NCBI RefSeq assembly: GCF_900103815.1
Contig: NZ_FNHZ01000003.1
Location: 124,001-188,000 of the forward strand
Reading direction: 5' to 3'
Origin: Lachnospira pectinoschiza
GTDB lineage: Bacteria > Bacillota > Clostridia > Lachnospirales > Lachnospiraceae
DNA: 64,000 bases
The stretch's first letter is position 1. Each line of letters begins with the position of its first letter. A model generated the notes under the pieces. That model ran no database searches. It worked only from the letters and a program-made list of their open reading frames with translations, and had not been told where the DNA came from. Both the position numbers and the translations under genes were made by a program. Shown here in pieces: positions 26,574 through 34,486 of the stretch.

Positions 26574-27383
26574 TTATTTGCACCTTTCTATTGCCATTGT
26601 CATATCGAGAGCTCTTTTATTTTCCTTAACATCATGAACTCTAAAAATTCTAGCTCCCTTCATAGCGCCAATTACTGTTGTAGCTATTGTGCCCTCAAGT
26701 CTTTGATCCTTATCTAAGTTAAGAGTTAGACCAATCATTGATTTTCTTGATGTAGCAAGTAAAACAGGATAGCCTAGTTCCTTTAAAGCCTCAAGTTTAT
26801 TAGTTACCTCAAGGTTTTGCTCAAGGGACTTTGCAAAGCCAACTCCTGGGTCAAGCATAATATTTTCCTTACTTATACCTGCCTTTAGAGCGATATCAAT
26901 AGACTGCTTCATATCGTTTAGATAGTCTTCAAAGAAATTATCATATTTAGCTTCTTCTCTGTTGTGCATAAGACAAACCGGCTTATTATACTTAGCCACA
27001 ACTGCTGCCATCTTAGGATCCTTTTTAAGGCCCCATATATCATTAACCAAATCAGCTCCTGCCTTAATTGCAGCCTCAACTACTTCTGACTTATAGCTAT
27101 CAATAGAAACAGCTACGTCAAACTTTTCCTTAATAGCCTTAATTACAGGAACTACTCGGTTTATTTCCTCTTCATTACTAATAACTGTGTATCCAGGTCT
27201 TGTGGATTCACCACCTACATCAATGATTGTAGCACCTTCCTCAATCATATCCTTTGCGTGGGCTACTGCATTTTCTAAAGTATTCCACTTACCGCCATCG
27301 CTAAAAGAATCCGGTGTCACGTTTAAAATTCCCATGATGTAAGCTTCATTTTCAAAATCAAATTCCTTATTTCCTATTAACAT
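26574..27383 (-). CDS. folP: Dihydropteroate synthase
   Basis: FolP joins the pterin pyrophosphate with p-aminobenzoate and is the sulfonamide target. The 269-residue TIM barrel has MGILNVTPDSFSDGGKW, DVGGESTRPGYTVIS, VSIDSYKSEV, NDIWGLK, MLDPGVGFAKS and LATSRKSMIG, all standard. The start MLIGNKEFDFE follows TTAGGAGACAAC; a TTG seven codons before it would include the ribosome site. It lies between the HD protein and folBK. Confidence 0.96.
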   Translation of the reverse strand: MLIGNKEFDFENEAYIMGILNVTPDSFSDGGKWNTLENAVAHAKDMIEEGATIIDVGGESTRPGYTVISNEEEINRVVPVIKAIKEKFDVAVSIDSYKSEVVEAAIKAGADLVNDIWGLKKDPKMAAVVAKYNKPVCLMHNREEAKYDNFFEDYLNDMKQSIDIALKAGISKENIMLDPGVGFAKSLEQNLEVTNKLEALKELGYPVLLATSRKSMIGLTLNLDKDQRLEGTIATTVIGAMKGARIFRVHDVKENKRALDMTMAIERCK

Positions 27384-27396
27384 GTTGTCTCCTAAT

Positions 27397-27879
27397 CTAG
27401 TCAACTATTAGATGATTCTTCTTCTCCTCGCTCCATTTACAAGTCTTTGTGGCAAGACAATCAAAACAGGTTCTAGATTTCTTATCTGCCCTATAAAGAA
27501 GCCCCGCAAGTCCATCATCTAACATACCTTTTTCGTCTCTATGTGCAGCAATTGCCCCGCAAATACGCTTAACTTCCTCATTATTAAAACCGCATTCAGG
27601 CAAAATTTCCTTTGCTAACTGCACACTAGCCTCATTATGTGGGATTTGCTTAGTATATTCTAAAACTCTTCCCAAATCGTGAAGAAGGGCTGTTCCATAG
27701 ATTATCTCCTTCTCTATTGCCAGCCCTTTTTCTAAGTCCTCAATGTAGGCAAGCCTTGCCACGTCTAACAAGTGGTCAATGCCATGCCTACAGTATTGTC
27801 TATCTTTTTCAAGCCTTTGCAAATGTAACATATTCTCTTTAAATGTCTCATTTGCCAAAATTCTATTCACTCTCTCCAT
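27397..27879 (-). CDS. HD-domain phosphohydrolase in the folate operon
   Basis: A 160-residue protein of the HD superfamily of metal-dependent phosphohydrolases. The metal ligands are visible in HGIDHLLDVARL, ALLHDLGRVLEY (the HD pair), and AIAAHRDEKGM. The C-terminus has a cysteine-rich tail, CFDCLATKTCKW, that may bind metal. It lies one base after folE and ends 13 bp before the folP ATG, between the first and later pterin steps. Most bacteria need a phosphatase for dihydroneopterin triphosphate at this point and the enzyme differs between lineages, so this protein is a candidate; the assignment is inference from position. Confidence 0.8.
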   Translation of the reverse strand: MERVNRILANETFKENMLHLQRLEKDRQYCRHGIDHLLDVARLAYIEDLEKGLAIEKEIIYGTALLHDLGRVLEYTKQIPHNEASVQLAKEILPECGFNNEEVKRICGAIAAHRDEKGMLDDGLAGLLYRADKKSRTCFDCLATKTCKWSEEKKNHLIVD

Positions 27880-27880
27880 A

Positions 27881-28432
27881 TTAACCTAACATTCTGTAAA
27901 ATGTATTTTCTAACTTTTCGTCCTCAAATGCCCCACGCTTTACAACTGTAACTGTCTTTGAGCCTGGCTTCTTAATGCCACGCATTGTCATACACATATG
28001 CTCAGCTTCAATATGAACCATAACGCCCTTGCAGTTTAATTCCTTCATAAATGCATCAGCAATCTGATTTGTTAATTGTTCCTGAATCTGTAAACGTCTT
28101 GCATAAACTTCAACTGTTCTTGCAATTTTACTTAATCCAACTACCTCTCCGTTAGGAATATAAGCAATAGCTGCTTTTCCATAGAAAGGTAACATATGAT
28201 GTTCACATAAAGAATAGAAATAAATATCTTTCTCCATTACGATATCTGAATTATCTACGTGGAATCTCTTTGATAAATGCTCCTTAGCGTCATCACTATA
28301 ACCTGCAGCAAGTTCATGGTACATTCTAGCTACTCTGTCGGGAGTTTCAAGTAAGCCTTCGCGATTAACATCTTCACCAATTCCTTCAAGTATAAGTCTT
28401 ACGCCTTCCTTTATTTTCTCATCATCAAACAT
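27881..28432 (-). CDS. folE: GTP cyclohydrolase I
   Basis: FolE converts GTP to dihydroneopterin triphosphate, the first committed step to folate. The 183-residue protein has [13 protein letters not shown], the zinc-binding [38 protein letters not shown], and [18 protein letters not shown] with the second zinc Cys. This is the zinc-dependent FolE type I, not the alternative FolE2. It lies 42 bp after folC. Confidence 0.96.
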   Translation of the reverse strand: MFDDEKIKEGVRLILEGIGEDVNREGLLETPDRVARMYHELAAGYSDDAKEHLSKRFHVDNSDIVMEKDIYFYSLCEHHMLPFYGKAAIAYIPNGEVVGLSKIARTVEVYARRLQIQEQLTNQIADAFMKELNCKGVMVHIEAEHMCMTMRGIKKPGSKTVTVVKRGAFEDEKLENTFYRMLG

Positions 28433-28474
28433 TTCTCACACCTAACCTTCCTTAAAAAACACATTTTCTAGATA

Positions 28475-29773
28475 TTAAAAAATACCCAAAAATTCTTCTT
28501 TTATTAAACCAACATAATAAAGAGAACCAAATGCCACTATAACATCGTTTTTCTCTGCCTTCTTAAGACTTAAGCTTGCAGCCTCTTTTAAGCTTTCTGC
28601 AACTTCCGTCTTTATGCCGTAATTTTCACTAATAAACTTGCTTAAATCACTAGCAGATAGCGCTCTCTTATTTGGTGCTGTTACACATATTATTTCTTTG
28701 GCCAATTTAGAAACCTTGTTTATCATGTACTGATAATCCTTATCTGCCATAACACCCATAATAAAGATCAATTTCTTGTCTTTAAAATGTTTATAGAGAC
28801 TTGAGACTAAAACATCAATTCCCTTTGCATTATGTCCACCATCAACAATGACAATAGGTTCTTTATTTATGCATTCAAATCTACATGGCCATCTGCACTC
28901 AATTAAACCTTGCCTTACAGTTTCTGCTGTAATCGACTTGTAGCCCTTATTTTTTAAAATGTGGGCAGCAGTCACGGCTAATGCTGCATTATAGATTTGA
29001 TAATCTCCTGCTAAATTGATTTTTAAAGTGCCAATTCCATTCATAGTAAAAGTCTGTCCATCAAGACTTATACAATCAGCCTTCATTCCTACTGGTAATT
29101 CTGAGTTATGAAGTCTTGCCTTCTTATTCCTAGCACTTTCTTCAATAACATCCATTACCTCGTCTTCCTGATCACAGGTTAAGACGTCGATACCTTCCTT
29201 AATGATTCCGCATTTATGTAATGCAATTTCTGTTAATGTGTTGCCTAAAACTCTAACGTGGTCGAAACTAATAGATGTGAGAATAGCGAGTTCGCAGCTT
29301 TCAATAACATTAGTAGAATCAAGTAATCCGCCAAGGCCTACCTCTAAGATACATATATCGCAATCCTGAGATAAGAAGTATAGAAAACTCATAGCTGTAG
29401 TAATTTCAAATTCTGTTGGATGGCCTAAACCATCTTTTACCATTTGATCGCAAGCAGCTTTCAAAACGCTTGTTAGCTGTGCTAAATCAGCCTTTGAAAT
29501 ACTTTCATTGTTCACTTTTATAATTTCATTGTAATCAAGTAACGCAGGGGATGAATAGACTCCCACTCTTAAGGATGACGCCTTAAGAATGCTAGATAAG
29601 AATGCTACCGTAGAGCCTTTGCCATTCGTTCCTGCAACGTGAACAAACTTCAACTTCTTATGAGGGTTTCCAACATAGTGTAATAAATTAGTAATTCTCT
29701 CAAGCCCAAGCACCATGCCATAGCTATTAGTCTCCTTAAGATACGCAATAGCTTCCTCGTAATTCATTGGCAT
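28475..29773 (-). CDS. folC: Folylpolyglutamate synthase / dihydrofolate synthase
   Basis: FolC adds glutamate to dihydropteroate and then to tetrahydrofolate. The 432-residue Mur-ligase-fold protein has HVAGTNGKGSTVAFLSSIL as the ATP loop, VGVYSSPALLDYNE, GLGGLLDSTNVI, TSISFDHVRVLGNT, and VDGGHNAKGIDVL in the C-terminal domain. It is the first gene of the folate operon and its start MPMNYEEAI follows a very strong AAGGAGG. That ribosome site can pair with an upstream ACCTCC within the THF riboswitch leader. A TTG-initiated version nine codons longer is rejected because it runs through the ribosome site. Confidence 0.95.
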   Translation of the reverse strand: MPMNYEEAIAYLKETNSYGMVLGLERITNLLHYVGNPHKKLKFVHVAGTNGKGSTVAFLSSILKASSLRVGVYSSPALLDYNEIIKVNNESISKADLAQLTSVLKAACDQMVKDGLGHPTEFEITTAMSFLYFLSQDCDICILEVGLGGLLDSTNVIESCELAILTSISFDHVRVLGNTLTEIALHKCGIIKEGIDVLTCDQEDEVMDVIEESARNKKARLHNSELPVGMKADCISLDGQTFTMNGIGTLKINLAGDYQIYNAALAVTAAHILKNKGYKSITAETVRQGLIECRWPCRFECINKEPIVIVDGGHNAKGIDVLVSSLYKHFKDKKLIFIMGVMADKDYQYMINKVSKLAKEIICVTAPNKRALSASDLSKFISENYGIKTEVAESLKEAASLSLKKAEKNDVIVAFGSLYYVGLIKEEFLGIF

Positions 29774-29928
29774 AAAAAACCTCCTTATGTAATTCCTCAA
29801 CTACATAGGGAGGTAAAACTCTCGGTATGTAGCAGCGGGATGCGACTTTGAAACCGCAAGATACTCTTTTCGTCTAAGTGACAACTCCCTGTTCACATAG
29901 CACTTAACGCTTCAAAATCTACTCTGCA
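29774..29928 (-). promoter_or_regulatory. Tetrahydrofolate riboswitch with a translational expression platform
   Basis: The aptamer (about 29829-29928) matches the THF (folT) riboswitch in order and sequence: AGAGTAGA, GCGTTAAGTG, GTGAACAGGGA, GACGAA, GCGGTTTCAAAGTCGCATCC and GCTGCT, closely parallel to published THF aptamers. After it, CTACATA pairs with TATGTAG, and ACCTCC (29808-29813) is complementary to the GGAGGT ribosome site of folC (29780-29785). The layout suggests that bound tetrahydrofolate lowers folC translation. The downstream operon (folC-folE-HD-folP-folBK-OPT) fits a folate sensor. Confidence 0.92.
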
Positions 29929-29988
29929 TATTGTTAGTACTAAATCGTCTTAAAATACAGGCTTTTTAGTACTGATATATACGAACAT

Positions 29989-30017
29989 ATAGTAACCATT
30001 TTCATATAAAAAAGCAA
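29989..30017 (-). promoter_or_regulatory. Folate operon promoter
   Basis: TTGCTT (30012-30017) and TACTAT (29989-29994) on the minus strand, spacing 17 bp, place the start about 50 bases before the THF aptamer. Between them, AGTACTAAA and TTTAGTACT (about 29936-29974) form an inverted repeat that could be an operator or an extra hairpin. Confidence 0.75.
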
Positions 30018-30094
30018 GAGGATTTTATGATTGTTCTTTATCATTTAATAATTATGACTATTGCTGATTAGCTTTGAGTTTTATTGATTTCATA

Positions 30095-30309
30095 TTTTGA
30101 TTTCTTCCCCTCTCACGGGTGAGTTCCGGCGGTAAGGACTTGCTATTGTGCCTTTTAGCTTTTTCTTCCTTTCTTTTAGCCACTGTGCTTCCGACCTCTC
30201 TACTTTAAATTTTGATTTCTTCCCCTCTCACGGGAGATTTCCGGCGGTGGGAACTTGCTCTTGTGCCTTTTGGCTTTTTCTTCCTTTCTTTTAGCCACTG
30301 CTCTTCCGG
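30095..30309. repeat. Two tandem copies of an unknown ~100-bp repeat
   Basis: Copy A (30095-30194) and copy B (30210-30309) are about 88 percent identical by eye and 115 bp apart. Conserved blocks include TTTTGATTTCTTCCCCTCTC, TTCCGGCGG, GTGCCTTTT and TTCTTCCTTTCTTTTAGCCA. The period is not a multiple of three, so both cannot belong to one reading frame, although each can be read on the minus strand as a short basic peptide ending SPVRGEEIKI before a stop. No terminal inverted repeats or transposase are seen. With the riboswitch, promoter and terminators it fills the 891-bp gap 29774-30664. Confidence 0.8.
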
Positions 30310-30456
30310 CTTATACCAAGAAATTTTAAGGCTACTTTTCGGGCTTTTTGACTTTCCTAAAAGAAACCATGAAAAACAAGCACAAATTTCTCTCACTGTG
30401 AAGCTCTCAAAAAAATTTCTAGCTATTGATTTTGGCTGTAAACACCGGATATCAAA

Positions 30457-30512
30457 AATAAAAGCACAAGATTTCAGAAATCAACTTTCTTCTTCACTAA
30501 CATCTTGTGGCT
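30457..30512 (-). terminator. Possible second terminator after the repeat-protein gene
   Basis: On the minus strand CACAAGAT and ATCTTGTG pair across about 35 bases and are followed by CTTTTATTTTT. It is weaker than the hairpin at 30584-30628. Confidence 0.45.
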
Positions 30513-30583
30513 ATAATCGCACCAATCGGAAATTTTAGTGAAATTTTTATTCAAAACTTTCAATTAATACTTGCATTTTCTAT

Positions 30584-30628
30584 AAAAAAGAGTGCCTAAA
30601 AAGCTTCTTATTCTTCTTTCTAGGCACT
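30584..30628 (-). terminator. Terminator of the acidic repeat-protein gene
   Basis: On the minus strand AGTGCCT (30622-30628) pairs with AGGCACT (30591-30597), the stem being extended by CTTTC/GAAAG-like pairing, followed by CTTTTTT. Confidence 0.8.
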
Positions 30629-30664
30629 TTTACTCAATTATTCAATTTTTAACACAATAGGTTT

Positions 30665-33600
30665 CTAATCTAATTCCACTAGAATTCCTGCTTCAAGCTG
30701 AATAGAAGCAATCCAGTTTTCATCTATCTGAATGAACTTGTGATGAACTGCTTTTTCAGCATAAGCCTGATCTATTGTGATTTCATAATCATCATAACTT
30801 GGTCGTGTTTCAAAACCATCAAGATAGCTCTCATAATCTGTAAAAACTGGTCTATCTTTATTGGCTTCATCCATAGCACTCATGTCGATACTAATATCAA
30901 TATCAGGCTTTGCTTCTTGTGTCATCATATCCACCATTCCATCGACATCTACCTCAATTTCTGGCAACTCATCTTCTGGTAATGAAGGTGTTTCCATGAC
31001 TGGCATTTCTGTAGGAGTTTCTTCCACTACTGTTTCAGTTGCTTCTGTAGCTACTGGCTCTTCTATTACTTTGCTTGTATTCTGTGCGCCCTCGCCATCA
31101 TCTACAAATTCCACAACTTGAGGAGTTGCATCAGCTAACTCAAAGTTAGAATTTTCAAGTTCTGCAAGAATATCAACATTAGGATCAACGATTTCTATGT
31201 CATCAGATTCAATATCTAAAATGTTATCTAATACTGATTTTGTACCTTCAATCTTATCCATTGTTGCTTTTTCAGCTTGTTCTGTGAGTTCAAGCATCTC
31301 AGCAACTAGTGACTTAACAGGATTTCCATTGGCAGCAGTTTCTTCTACAGTAGCTTCGGCTACTGGTTCTTCTACAGGTATCTCTGCTACTGGTTCCTCA
31401 GCTGGTGCTTCTGCTACCATCTCTTCAACCGGCATTTCTGCTGCAGGTTCTTCTGCTACTGATTCTGTCATTATTTCTTCTGCTGGCATCTCTGCTACAG
31501 GTTCTTCAACAGGCGCTTCCGCTACCATTTCTTCTATTGGCATCTCTACTGCAGGTTCTTCTGCAACTGATTCTGTTGGCATTTCTTCTACCGGTTCCTC
31601 AGCTGGTGCTTCTGCTACTGTCTCCTCAACCGGCATTTCTGCTGCAGGTTCTTCTGCAACTGTTTCTGCCATCATTTCTTCTACTAACCTCTCGGCTACT
31701 GGCTCTTCTACCGGCGCCTCTGCTACCATTTCTTCTACCGGCATTTCTGCTGCAGGTTCTTCTGCAACTGTTTCTGCCATCATTTCTTCTATTGGCATCT
31801 CGGCTACTGCTTCCTCAGCTGGTGCCTCTGCTACCATTTCTTCCATTGGCATCTCTGCTACCGCTTCTTCTACAGGTGCCTCTTCCACCATTTCTTCTAC
31901 TGGCATCTCGGCCACAGCTTCTTCAACCGATGATTCCGCTACCATCTCTTCAACCGGCATTTCTGCTGCAGGTTCTTCTGCAACTGCTTCTGCCATCATT
32001 TCTTCTATTGGCATTTCGACTACTGCTTCCTCAGCTGGTGCCTCTGCTGTCATCTCTTCAATCGGCATTTCTGCTGCAGGTTCTTCTGCAACTGCTTCTG
32101 CCATCATTTCTTCTACTGGCATCTCGGCTACTGGCTCTTCAGCAACAGCTCCCTCCATCATTTCTTCTACTGGCATTTCCTCAGCCACTGGCTCTTCCGA
32201 AACAGCTTCTACTACCATTTCTTCCATTGGCATTTCAACTACCGGTTCCTCAGCTGGTGCTTCTGCTATCATCTCTTCTACAGGTGCTTCTGCTACCATC
32301 TCTTCAACTGGCATTTCTTCTGCAACTGATTCTGCCACCATTTCTTCTATTGGCATTTCTGCCACTGGCTCTTCAACAGCTTCCTCAGCTACCATTTCTT
32401 CTACCAGCATCTCTGCTACAGCTTCTTCAACCGGTGCTTCCAGTACCATTTCTTCTACCGGCATTTCTGCTACTGGCTCTTCTGCAACTGCTTCCTCAGC
32501 TACCATCTCTTCCATTGGCATCTCGGCTACCTGTTCTTCAACAGCTTCCTCAGCAACCATTTCTTCTACCGGCATCTCTGCTACAGCTTCTTCAACCGGT
32601 GCTTCCGCTACCATTTCTTCTACTGGCATTTCTGCCACTGGCTCTTCAACAGCTTCCTCAGCCACCATTTCTTCTACCGGCATCTCAGCTACAGCTTCTT
32701 CAACCGGTGCTTCCGCTACCATTTCTTCTACCGGCATTTCTGCTGCAGGCTCTTCTACAGCTTCCTCAGCAACCATTTCTTCTACCGGCATCTCGGCTAC
32801 TGCTTCTTCAACCGGTGCTTCCGCTACCATTTCTTCTACCGGCATTTCTGCTGCAGGTTCTTCTGCAACTGATTCCGCCATCATTTCTTCTACCGGCATC
32901 TCGGCTACAGCCTCTTCAGCTGGCGCTTCTGCAACCATCTCTTCAACCGGCATTTCTGCTGCAGGCTCTTCAACAGCTGCCTCTGCCACCATTTCCTCTA
33001 CTGGCATTTCTGCCACCGGATCTTCTGCAACTTCCGCCACCGCTTCATCCGCAGTTTCCTCAACTACTGCTTCCTCAGCTACCATTTCTTCTACCGGCAT
33101 CTCTTCAGCAACCAGCTCCTCTGCAACTTCCGCTACTGCTTCTTCCACTGCTTCCTCAGCAACCTCTTCCGAAACTGATTCTGCAACCATTTCCTCTACC
33201 GGCATCTCTTCAGCCACCGGCTCCTCAACAACCTCTTCCTCTGCAACTTCCGCTACTGCTTCCTCAGCTACCATTTCTTCTACTGGCATCTCAGCTACAA
33301 CCTCTTCGACCGGTTCCTCAACTACAGCTTCTTCCACCATTTCTTCAACCGGTATCTCTTCAGCTACCGGCTCCTCAGCTACAGCCTCATCCGGTATTGT
33401 CTCATTTTCATCTTCATCCTGGAAGGCATCGAGGATTTCGCTCTTCTCGCTATTATTGGCGTTGCCAATGGCATTTGCAATGTCGGCTGCTAAATCTTCA
33501 TCTATTTCCTCGGCTTTACGTACCATTTCACGAAGTTCATGCATGAAATCAAGACCGAGAGGTGTTTGGAAAACTAGAGCACCTGCATCGGCCACGTATA

Positions 33601-33742
33601 AAATCTGTTTTTGTGTTTCAATGTCATAAATATCGTGGAATTTTGCCATGTTTTTGATCTTTTCAAGTTCATCTAATGCGATATTGTATTCTTCTTCTGT
33701 ATCAAATGTGTAATTTTTTAATTTGTACTTTCCATCCGCCAT
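30665..33742 (-). CDS. Giant acidic repeat protein under c-di-GMP riboswitch control, function unknown
   Basis: A 1025-residue, extremely acidic protein with no signal peptide or membrane helix. Residues 1-115 form an N-terminal domain (YKLKNYTFDTEEEYNIALDE and LYVADAGALVFQTPLGLDF) that recalls an N-terminal domain I associate with other Lachnospiraceae proteins but cannot name. Residues about 118-800 are roughly 35 units of about 18 residues built on AEMPVEEMVAEAPVEEAV, often in 36-residue pairs, very poor in Lys and aromatic residues. Residues about 800-1025 are a non-repetitive acidic C-terminus ending with an ordered-looking stretch (HHKFIQIDENWIASIQLEAG). The long repeat is probably prone to unit gain and loss. 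A scaffold or binding role is possible but unproven. The mRNA leader carries a c-di-GMP-I riboswitch. Confidence 0.85.
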   Translation of the reverse strand: MADGKYKLKNYTFDTEEEYNIALDELEKIKNMAKFHDIYDIETQKQILYVADAGALVFQTPLGLDFMHELREMVRKAEEIDEDLAADIANAIGNANNSEKSEILDAFQDEDENETIPDEAVAEEPVAEEIPVEEMVEEAVVEEPVEEVVAEMPVEEMVAEEAVAEVAEEEVVEEPVAEEMPVEEMVAESVSEEVAEEAVEEAVAEVAEELVAEEMPVEEMVAEEAVVEETADEAVAEVAEDPVAEMPVEEMVAEAAVEEPAAEMPVEEMVAEAPAEEAVAEMPVEEMMAESVAEEPAAEMPVEEMVAEAPVEEAVAEMPVEEMVAEEAVEEPAAEMPVEEMVAEAPVEEAVAEMPVEEMVAEEAVEEPVAEMPVEEMVAEAPVEEAVAEMPVEEMVAEEAVEEQVAEMPMEEMVAEEAVAEEPVAEMPVEEMVLEAPVEEAVAEMLVEEMVAEEAVEEPVAEMPIEEMVAESVAEEMPVEEMVAEAPVEEMIAEAPAEEPVVEMPMEEMVVEAVSEEPVAEEMPVEEMMEGAVAEEPVAEMPVEEMMAEAVAEEPAAEMPIEEMTAEAPAEEAVVEMPIEEMMAEAVAEEPAAEMPVEEMVAESSVEEAVAEMPVEEMVEEAPVEEAVAEMPMEEMVAEAPAEEAVAEMPIEEMMAETVAEEPAAEMPVEEMVAEAPVEEPVAERLVEEMMAETVAEEPAAEMPVEETVAEAPAEEPVEEMPTESVAEEPAVEMPIEEMVAEAPVEEPVAEMPAEEIMTESVAEEPAAEMPVEEMVAEAPAEEPVAEIPVEEPVAEATVEETAANGNPVKSLVAEMLELTEQAEKATMDKIEGTKSVLDNILDIESDDIEIVDPNVDILAELENSNFELADATPQVVEFVDDGEGAQNTSKVIEEPVATEATETVVEETPTEMPVMETPSLPEDELPEIEVDVDGMVDMMTQEAKPDIDISIDMSAMDEANKDRPVFTDYESYLDGFETRPSYDDYEITIDQAYAEKAVHHKFIQIDENWIASIQLEAGILVELD
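31335..33400. repeat. Coding minisatellite of ~54-bp units inside the acidic protein gene
   Basis: About 35 imperfect units of 51-57 bp encode the MPVEEM-type repeats, with a 108-bp higher-order period in the central part (about 32380-32900). Because the repeat lacks stops in other frames, it creates long open frames on the opposite strand. Confidence 0.9.
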
Positions 33743-33835
33743 AACTTCACCTCTCGAAAACCTTTAGAGTATTTATTAGTTCAACGGGAAAGCTGTAATC
33801 CTTTGTTTAGGCCAAAATAAAATGTTGTATGACAC

Positions 33836-33869
33836 AAAAAGAGCGCCATTCTTTAAAAAGAATAGCGCT
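33836..33869 (-). terminator. Terminator in the c-di-GMP riboswitch expression platform
   Basis: On the minus strand AGCGCTATTCTTT and AAAGAATGGCGCT form a 12-13-bp stem followed by CTTTTTG. It begins about a dozen bases after the aptamer and about 100 bp before the coding start, so it controls read-through into the repeat-protein gene. Confidence 0.88.
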
Positions 33870-33879
33870 AAATGTCATT

Positions 33880-33960
33880 TTATGCACCTGGCTACCATTT
33901 TAAAGGCCCTCTAGTTTTGCGTCACAGGATTTCCCCTGCTTTGCCCAGTATTGAATTTCA
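33880..33960 (-). promoter_or_regulatory. Cyclic di-GMP-I (GEMM-I) riboswitch
   Basis: The minus-strand sequence has the conserved GEMM-I core in order: CTGGGCAAAGC, a GGAAAU hairpin loop (GNRA-type), GUGACGCAAAAC, GGGCC, then AUGGUAGCCAGGUGC, where AUGG belongs to the tetraloop receptor. It matches clostridial c-di-GMP-I aptamers closely. A terminator follows directly. Whether ligand turns expression on or off cannot be settled by eye. The rest of the 389-bp gap 33743-34131 is the leader, the promoter and the glutaredoxin terminator. Confidence 0.92.
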
Positions 33961-33977
33961 CGTAAGTTTCTAAGGAA

Positions 33978-34006
33978 ATGATACCATATCCTATAAATAT
34001 TTTCAA
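33978..34006 (-). promoter_or_regulatory. Promoter of the riboswitch-repeat protein transcript
   Basis: TTGAAA (34001-34006) and TATCAT (33978-33983) on the minus strand, spacing 17 bp; transcription would start near 33971, just ahead of the aptamer. Confidence 0.75.
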
Positions 34007-34041
34007 TACTAACACTATTTGATAATCAGATTATAAAACAT

Positions 34042-34064
34042 AAAAATAAGGGCCCGAAGGCCCC
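34042..34064 (-). terminator. Glutaredoxin-like gene terminator
   Basis: GGGGCC, a TTCG loop and GGCCC on the minus strand are followed by TTATTTTTA, a textbook intrinsic terminator. Confidence 0.85.
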
Positions 34065-34131
34065 TATAATTATCTTGCAATTTTCTTATAATTTTCTTAT
34101 TAGAATCTTATCTAAGCTAAAATCTTTACAA

Positions 34132-34446
34132 TTAGCATCCCTTGCCATCAATACTGCAGGCTTTGCCTACATTTTCATAAGTAATAGGTAAATTTCTCTC
34201 TGATAAGAAGCCTTCCCAGTCAGTGAAAACTGTATCGTCTTCCATAACGATTGCTGGAATTCCAATGTCTCCAATAGCCTTAAGTCTATCAAAAATTGGA
34301 TTCTCATCTCTCATCTTTAAGAAATCCTTTAAGTCCTTTAAATTCTTATTGATGTCGATATATGTGTATTCGATACCATTGTCATCAAAATTTCTCTTGC
34401 AGTTAATGCAATCTGGGCACATTTCGCTACCATAAACCTTTAACAT
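34132..34446 (-). CDS. Glutaredoxin-like thiol protein
   Basis: A 104-residue thioredoxin-fold protein with the redox motif CPDC at residues 10-13 (GSEMCPDCINC) and the cis-Pro loop in IGIPAIVMEDDTVFTDW. The C-terminus has two more cysteines (ACSIDGKGC). It probably reduces disulfides or mixed thiols in the cytoplasm; partner unknown. AGGAGG precedes the ATG. The next upstream gene ends 40 bp away, so the two may share a transcript. Confidence 0.8.
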   Translation of the reverse strand: MLKVYGSEMCPDCINCKRNFDDNGIEYTYIDINKNLKDLKDFLKMRDENPIFDRLKAIGDIGIPAIVMEDDTVFTDWEGFLSERNLPITYENVGKACSIDGKGC

Positions 34447-34486
34447 AATAATACCTCCTAAGTTGAAAAACTTTAAAGCTACTATA

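Noticed and set aside
29936-29974. FapR operator in the folate leader (TTAGTACT repeats)
   Set aside because: The half-sites resemble FapR motifs, but spacing differs and a fatty-acid regulator on a folate operon has no support; recorded only as an inverted repeat.
30205-30396. 63-codon minus-strand frame ending SPVRGEEIKI
   Set aside because: It covers only one of the two tandem repeat copies, the other copy is out of frame, and no ribosome site precedes the start. It is treated as part of a non-coding repeat.
31335-33400. CRISPR array
   Set aside because: The repeats are contiguous, coding, imperfect and have no unique spacers.
31197-33629. 810-codon open frame on the plus strand, and a 713-codon one at 31405-33546
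   Set aside because: Both are shadows of the repeat-protein gene. The repeat lacks stops in several frames, the products are Ser/Thr/Ala or Leu/Pro low-complexity, and no ribosome site or promoter supports them. The minus-strand gene has a promoter, riboswitch and ordered ends.
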